Shown here: positions 61,993-64,000 of the stretch, in pieces
How positions within the stretch are numbered: the first letter of the stretch is position 1
Layout of the letters: the number at the start of each line of letters is the position of its first letter
From: a virus
Virus record (IMG/VR): IMGVR_UViG_3300021440_000014
Span: 108,011-172,010 of that record
DNA: 64,000 bases
Reading direction: 5' to 3' (one strand)
Made by a program: the position numbers and the translations under genes
The notes under the pieces: model-generated
What the model saw: the letters and a program-made list of their open reading frames with translations, nothing else
What the model was told of the DNA's origin: nothing
The model's database searches: none

Positions 61993-62970
61993 ATGAGAAA
62001 AAAGTTATTTGACGAGCAGATTGCTAGAAAGCCTGATTTATACCCTTGGACTGAACAATTTATGAGGGCGATGTGGGAGGGCCACTGGACTGATAAGGAA
62101 TTTAACTTTCAAAGCGATATTCAGGACTTCAAAGTAAAACTTTCCCCTGAGCAAAAGGAAATAATAGTAAGAACTCTATCTGCAATAGGGCAGATAGAAA
62201 TAGCCGTTAAAACATTCTGGGCTAAATTAGGAGATAACCTTCCCCATCCATCTCTTAGAGACTTAGGATATGTTATGGCTAACGTCGAGGTAATCCATAA
62301 TAATGCCTACGAGAGACTTTTAAAGGTTCTTGGCCTAGAGAACGTGTTTGAGGAAAATCTTAAACTCGAATGGATTCAGGGGAGAGTAAACTATTTAAGA
62401 AAATATACTCACAAATACTATAGCGATAGCCATAAACAATTTATTTATGCTATTATTCTATTTACTCTGTTTGTTGAGAACGTTTCATTATTTAGTCAAT
62501 TCTATGTAATCAATTGGTTTGGAAGAAAAAACCTGCTCAAAGACACTAATCAACAGACTAATTATACCCTAAAAGAAGAGACAATTCATGCTTTGGTTGG
62601 TATAAAGATAATAAACGTCCTCAAAGAGGAGTATCCAGAACTTTTTGATGCAGAGCTAGAAGAGAAAATTCTCTCAGAGGCAAAGAATGCGTTTGACTGC
62701 GAATCTAAGATTATCGATTGGATGGTCAATGGAATAGACGAACCTAGTTTATCTGCGGATTTACTTAAAGAATTCGTAAAGAAACGAATTAATGACTCTT
62801 TATCACAAATAGGTTATAAGAAAATATTTGAAATAGACGAAGAAAAAATCGCTAAAACAAAATGGTTTGAAGAAGAAATTCATGGGAATGGAATGACAGA
62901 TTTCTTTTATAGCAGACCTACAGAGTATTCTAAAAAGGATAAAAGTTTTACTGGCGAAGATTTATTTTAA
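61993..62970 (+). CDS. nrdB: Class I ribonucleotide reductase small subunit
   Basis: 325 aa. ANVEVIHNNAYERLL has the E..H pair and the tyrosine at +7, as at the radical site of NrdB; LKEETIHALVGIKI supplies the second E..H. Length matches short R2 proteins. Makes the radical for ribonucleotide reduction together with nrdA 13 nt downstream. Confidence 0.9.
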   Translation: MRKKLFDEQIARKPDLYPWTEQFMRAMWEGHWTDKEFNFQSDIQDFKVKLSPEQKEIIVRTLSAIGQIEIAVKTFWAKLGDNLPHPSLRDLGYVMANVEVIHNNAYERLLKVLGLENVFEENLKLEWIQGRVNYLRKYTHKYYSDSHKQFIYAIILFTLFVENVSLFSQFYVINWFGRKNLLKDTNQQTNYTLKEETIHALVGIKIINVLKEEYPELFDAELEEKILSEAKNAFDCESKIIDWMVNGIDEPSLSADLLKEFVKKRINDSLSQIGYKKIFEIDEEKIAKTKWFEEEIHGNGMTDFFYSRPTEYSKKDKSFTGEDLF

Positions 62971-62983
62971 TAAATAAGATATT

Positions 62984-64000
62984 ATGGCGAAAAATTTAGA
63001 TTACTATTGGTTAAATGAAGATTCTAGAACGTTTTTAAGCAGGGGATATTTATCCGAAAATCAAACTCCAGAACAAAGAATAAGAGAAATAGCTGATAAG
63101 GCTGAATCTTATTTAGGAATTAAGGGTTTTGCTGACAAATTTGAGTATTATTGCTCAAAGGGTTACTACAGTTTATCCACTCCTGTATGGGTCAACTATG
63201 GAAATAATAGAGGACTTCCCGTTAGCTGTTTTAACAGTTTCGTGTCCGATAGCATGGAATCAATACTTGAAAAAGTTTCAGAAATAGGGACTCAGACAAA
63301 GATGGGAGGCGGAACGTCAGCTTATTTTGGAGCTTTAAGACATAGGGGAACAAAAATTTCGGTAGGAGGAGAATCAAGTGGTCCAGTTCATTTCATGGAA
63401 ATTTTTGATAAAGTTGCAAGTGTTATTTCCCAAGGTTCAGCTAGAAGAGGAACTCTTGCCGCTTACCTTCCCGTGGAGCACCCTGATATAAAAGAATTTT
63501 TAGCTATAAGAACAGACGGTCATCCAATCCAAAATCTAAATATTGGAGTATGTATTACTAACGAATGGATGAATAGCATGATTAGCGGAGACTCTGCTAA
63601 AAGAGATATTTGGGCAAAAATTATAAAGAAAAGATTTGAAACTGGATATCCTTATGTATTTTTTACGGATAACGTAAATGATAACAAGCCTCAAGTTTAC
63701 AAAGACAAGGGATATAAAATACATAGTTCAAATGTGTGTTCCGAGATAATGCTTCCATCTTCGGATAAGGAGTCTTTTGTATGCGTTTTATCTTCTATTA
63801 ATTTACTGCATTGGGATGAAATAAAAGATACAGATGCCATCGAGACACTTACTTATTTCTTGGATACAGTAAATGAAGAGTTTGTTAGGAAAACAAAAGG
63901 AATGAAGTTTATGGAAGCCCCACATGAATTTGCCAAAAATCATAGAGCTTTGGGAGTTGGAATTCTTGGATGGCATTCATTTTTGCAAAGTAAAATGATA
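62984..64000 (+). CDS. nrdA: Class I ribonucleotide reductase large subunit, partial
   Basis: At least 339 aa, open at the window end. ATG at 62984. LPVSCFNSFVSDS holds the first redox cysteine, KMGGGTSAYFGALR, ISVGGESSGPVHFM and SSNVCSEIMLP (NxCxE active site) follow. The N-terminal ATP cone seems absent, so overall allosteric control may be missing. Confidence 0.93.
   Translation, partial: MAKNLDYYWLNEDSRTFLSRGYLSENQTPEQRIREIADKAESYLGIKGFADKFEYYCSKGYYSLSTPVWVNYGNNRGLPVSCFNSFVSDSMESILEKVSEIGTQTKMGGGTSAYFGALRHRGTKISVGGESSGPVHFMEIFDKVASVISQGSARRGTLAAYLPVEHPDIKEFLAIRTDGHPIQNLNIGVCITNEWMNSMISGDSAKRDIWAKIIKKRFETGYPYVFFTDNVNDNKPQVYKDKGYKIHSSNVCSEIMLPSSDKESFVCVLSSINLLHWDEIKDTDAIETLTYFLDTVNEEFVRKTKGMKFMEAPHEFAKNHRALGVGILGWHSFLQSKMI

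Noticed and set aside
1-64000. CRISPR array
   Set aside because: No regularly spaced direct repeats of 25-37 bp were seen; the TAGATAC elements are hairpins of different lengths.
1-64000. Reassigned TAG stop codon
   Set aside because: Several recognisable genes end in TAG and no conserved gene is interrupted by in-frame TAG, so wholesale recoding is unlikely despite the CTA anticodon candidate.

Overview
The window is part of a large, AT-rich, tailed-phage-like genome. Supporting this are strings of small genes with ATGA overlaps, phage nucleotide-metabolism genes (nrdA, nrdB, thyX, dUTPase, dNMP kinase), a sigma factor, a DNA ligase, a Dda/Pif1-type helicase and free-standing homing endonucleases. 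Several proteins carry signal peptides and one looks like an outer-membrane beta-barrel, so the host is probably Gram-negative. I cannot name it. Promoters read as sigma70-type TTGACA-16/17-TATAAT, usually with the ATG only 4-9 nt after the -10 box, so many mRNAs should be leaderless.

Layout. 1-2130: end of a glycosyltransferase, an HNH endonuclease and an RlaP-like nucleotidyltransferase. 2162-9272: small hypothetical genes and two odd RNA clusters. 9361-13072: envelope or secreted proteins. 13121-19797: a probable RNA-repair and RNA-processing island (RNA ligase, nucleotidyltransferase, MYG1-like DHH protein, macro domain, cyclic-phosphate receiver domain) mixed with FkbM and radical SAM genes. 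19800-23900: sugar dehydrogenase, LamG/FN3 surface protein, glycosyltransferase. 24590-25028: a tmRNA gene with a 40-codon tag. 25276-34119: small genes with scattered tRNAs. 34161-41678: the main tRNA region, with hypothetical genes and other structured RNAs between the tRNAs. 42194-45807: a VWA protein and a DUF2828/TROVE-like protein, separated by a LAGLIDADG endonuclease. 45842-57715: replication, repair and nucleotide genes on the minus strand. 57820-64000: plus-strand genes (dNMP kinase, sigma factor, glycosyltransferase, nrdB, nrdA) preceded by a ~470-nt structured noncoding stretch.

The most remarkable feature is the RNA complement. I could fold 31 tRNAs by hand, and together they cover all 20 amino acids. 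Most do not have the universal G18G19 / T55C56 elbow. The D-loop pair at 18-19 and the T-loop pair at 55-56 instead change together (AG with GC, AT with GA, GA with TT, AC with GG, GT with TA), keeping 19-56 Watson-Crick. Three tRNAs (Gln-TTG, Arg-TCT, Arg-CCT) seem to have the D-loop moved to the 3' side of the anticodon arm. Two loci look like inside-out (circularly permuted) tRNAs. Several tRNA-like RNAs carry large insertions or no anticodon. A family of five TAGATAC-closed hairpins lies among the tRNAs. The nearby RNA ligase, nucleotidyltransferases, macro domain and cyclic-phosphate domain are what one would expect if these RNAs are cut, ligated or repaired. All folds were done by eye and need computation and RNA sequencing.
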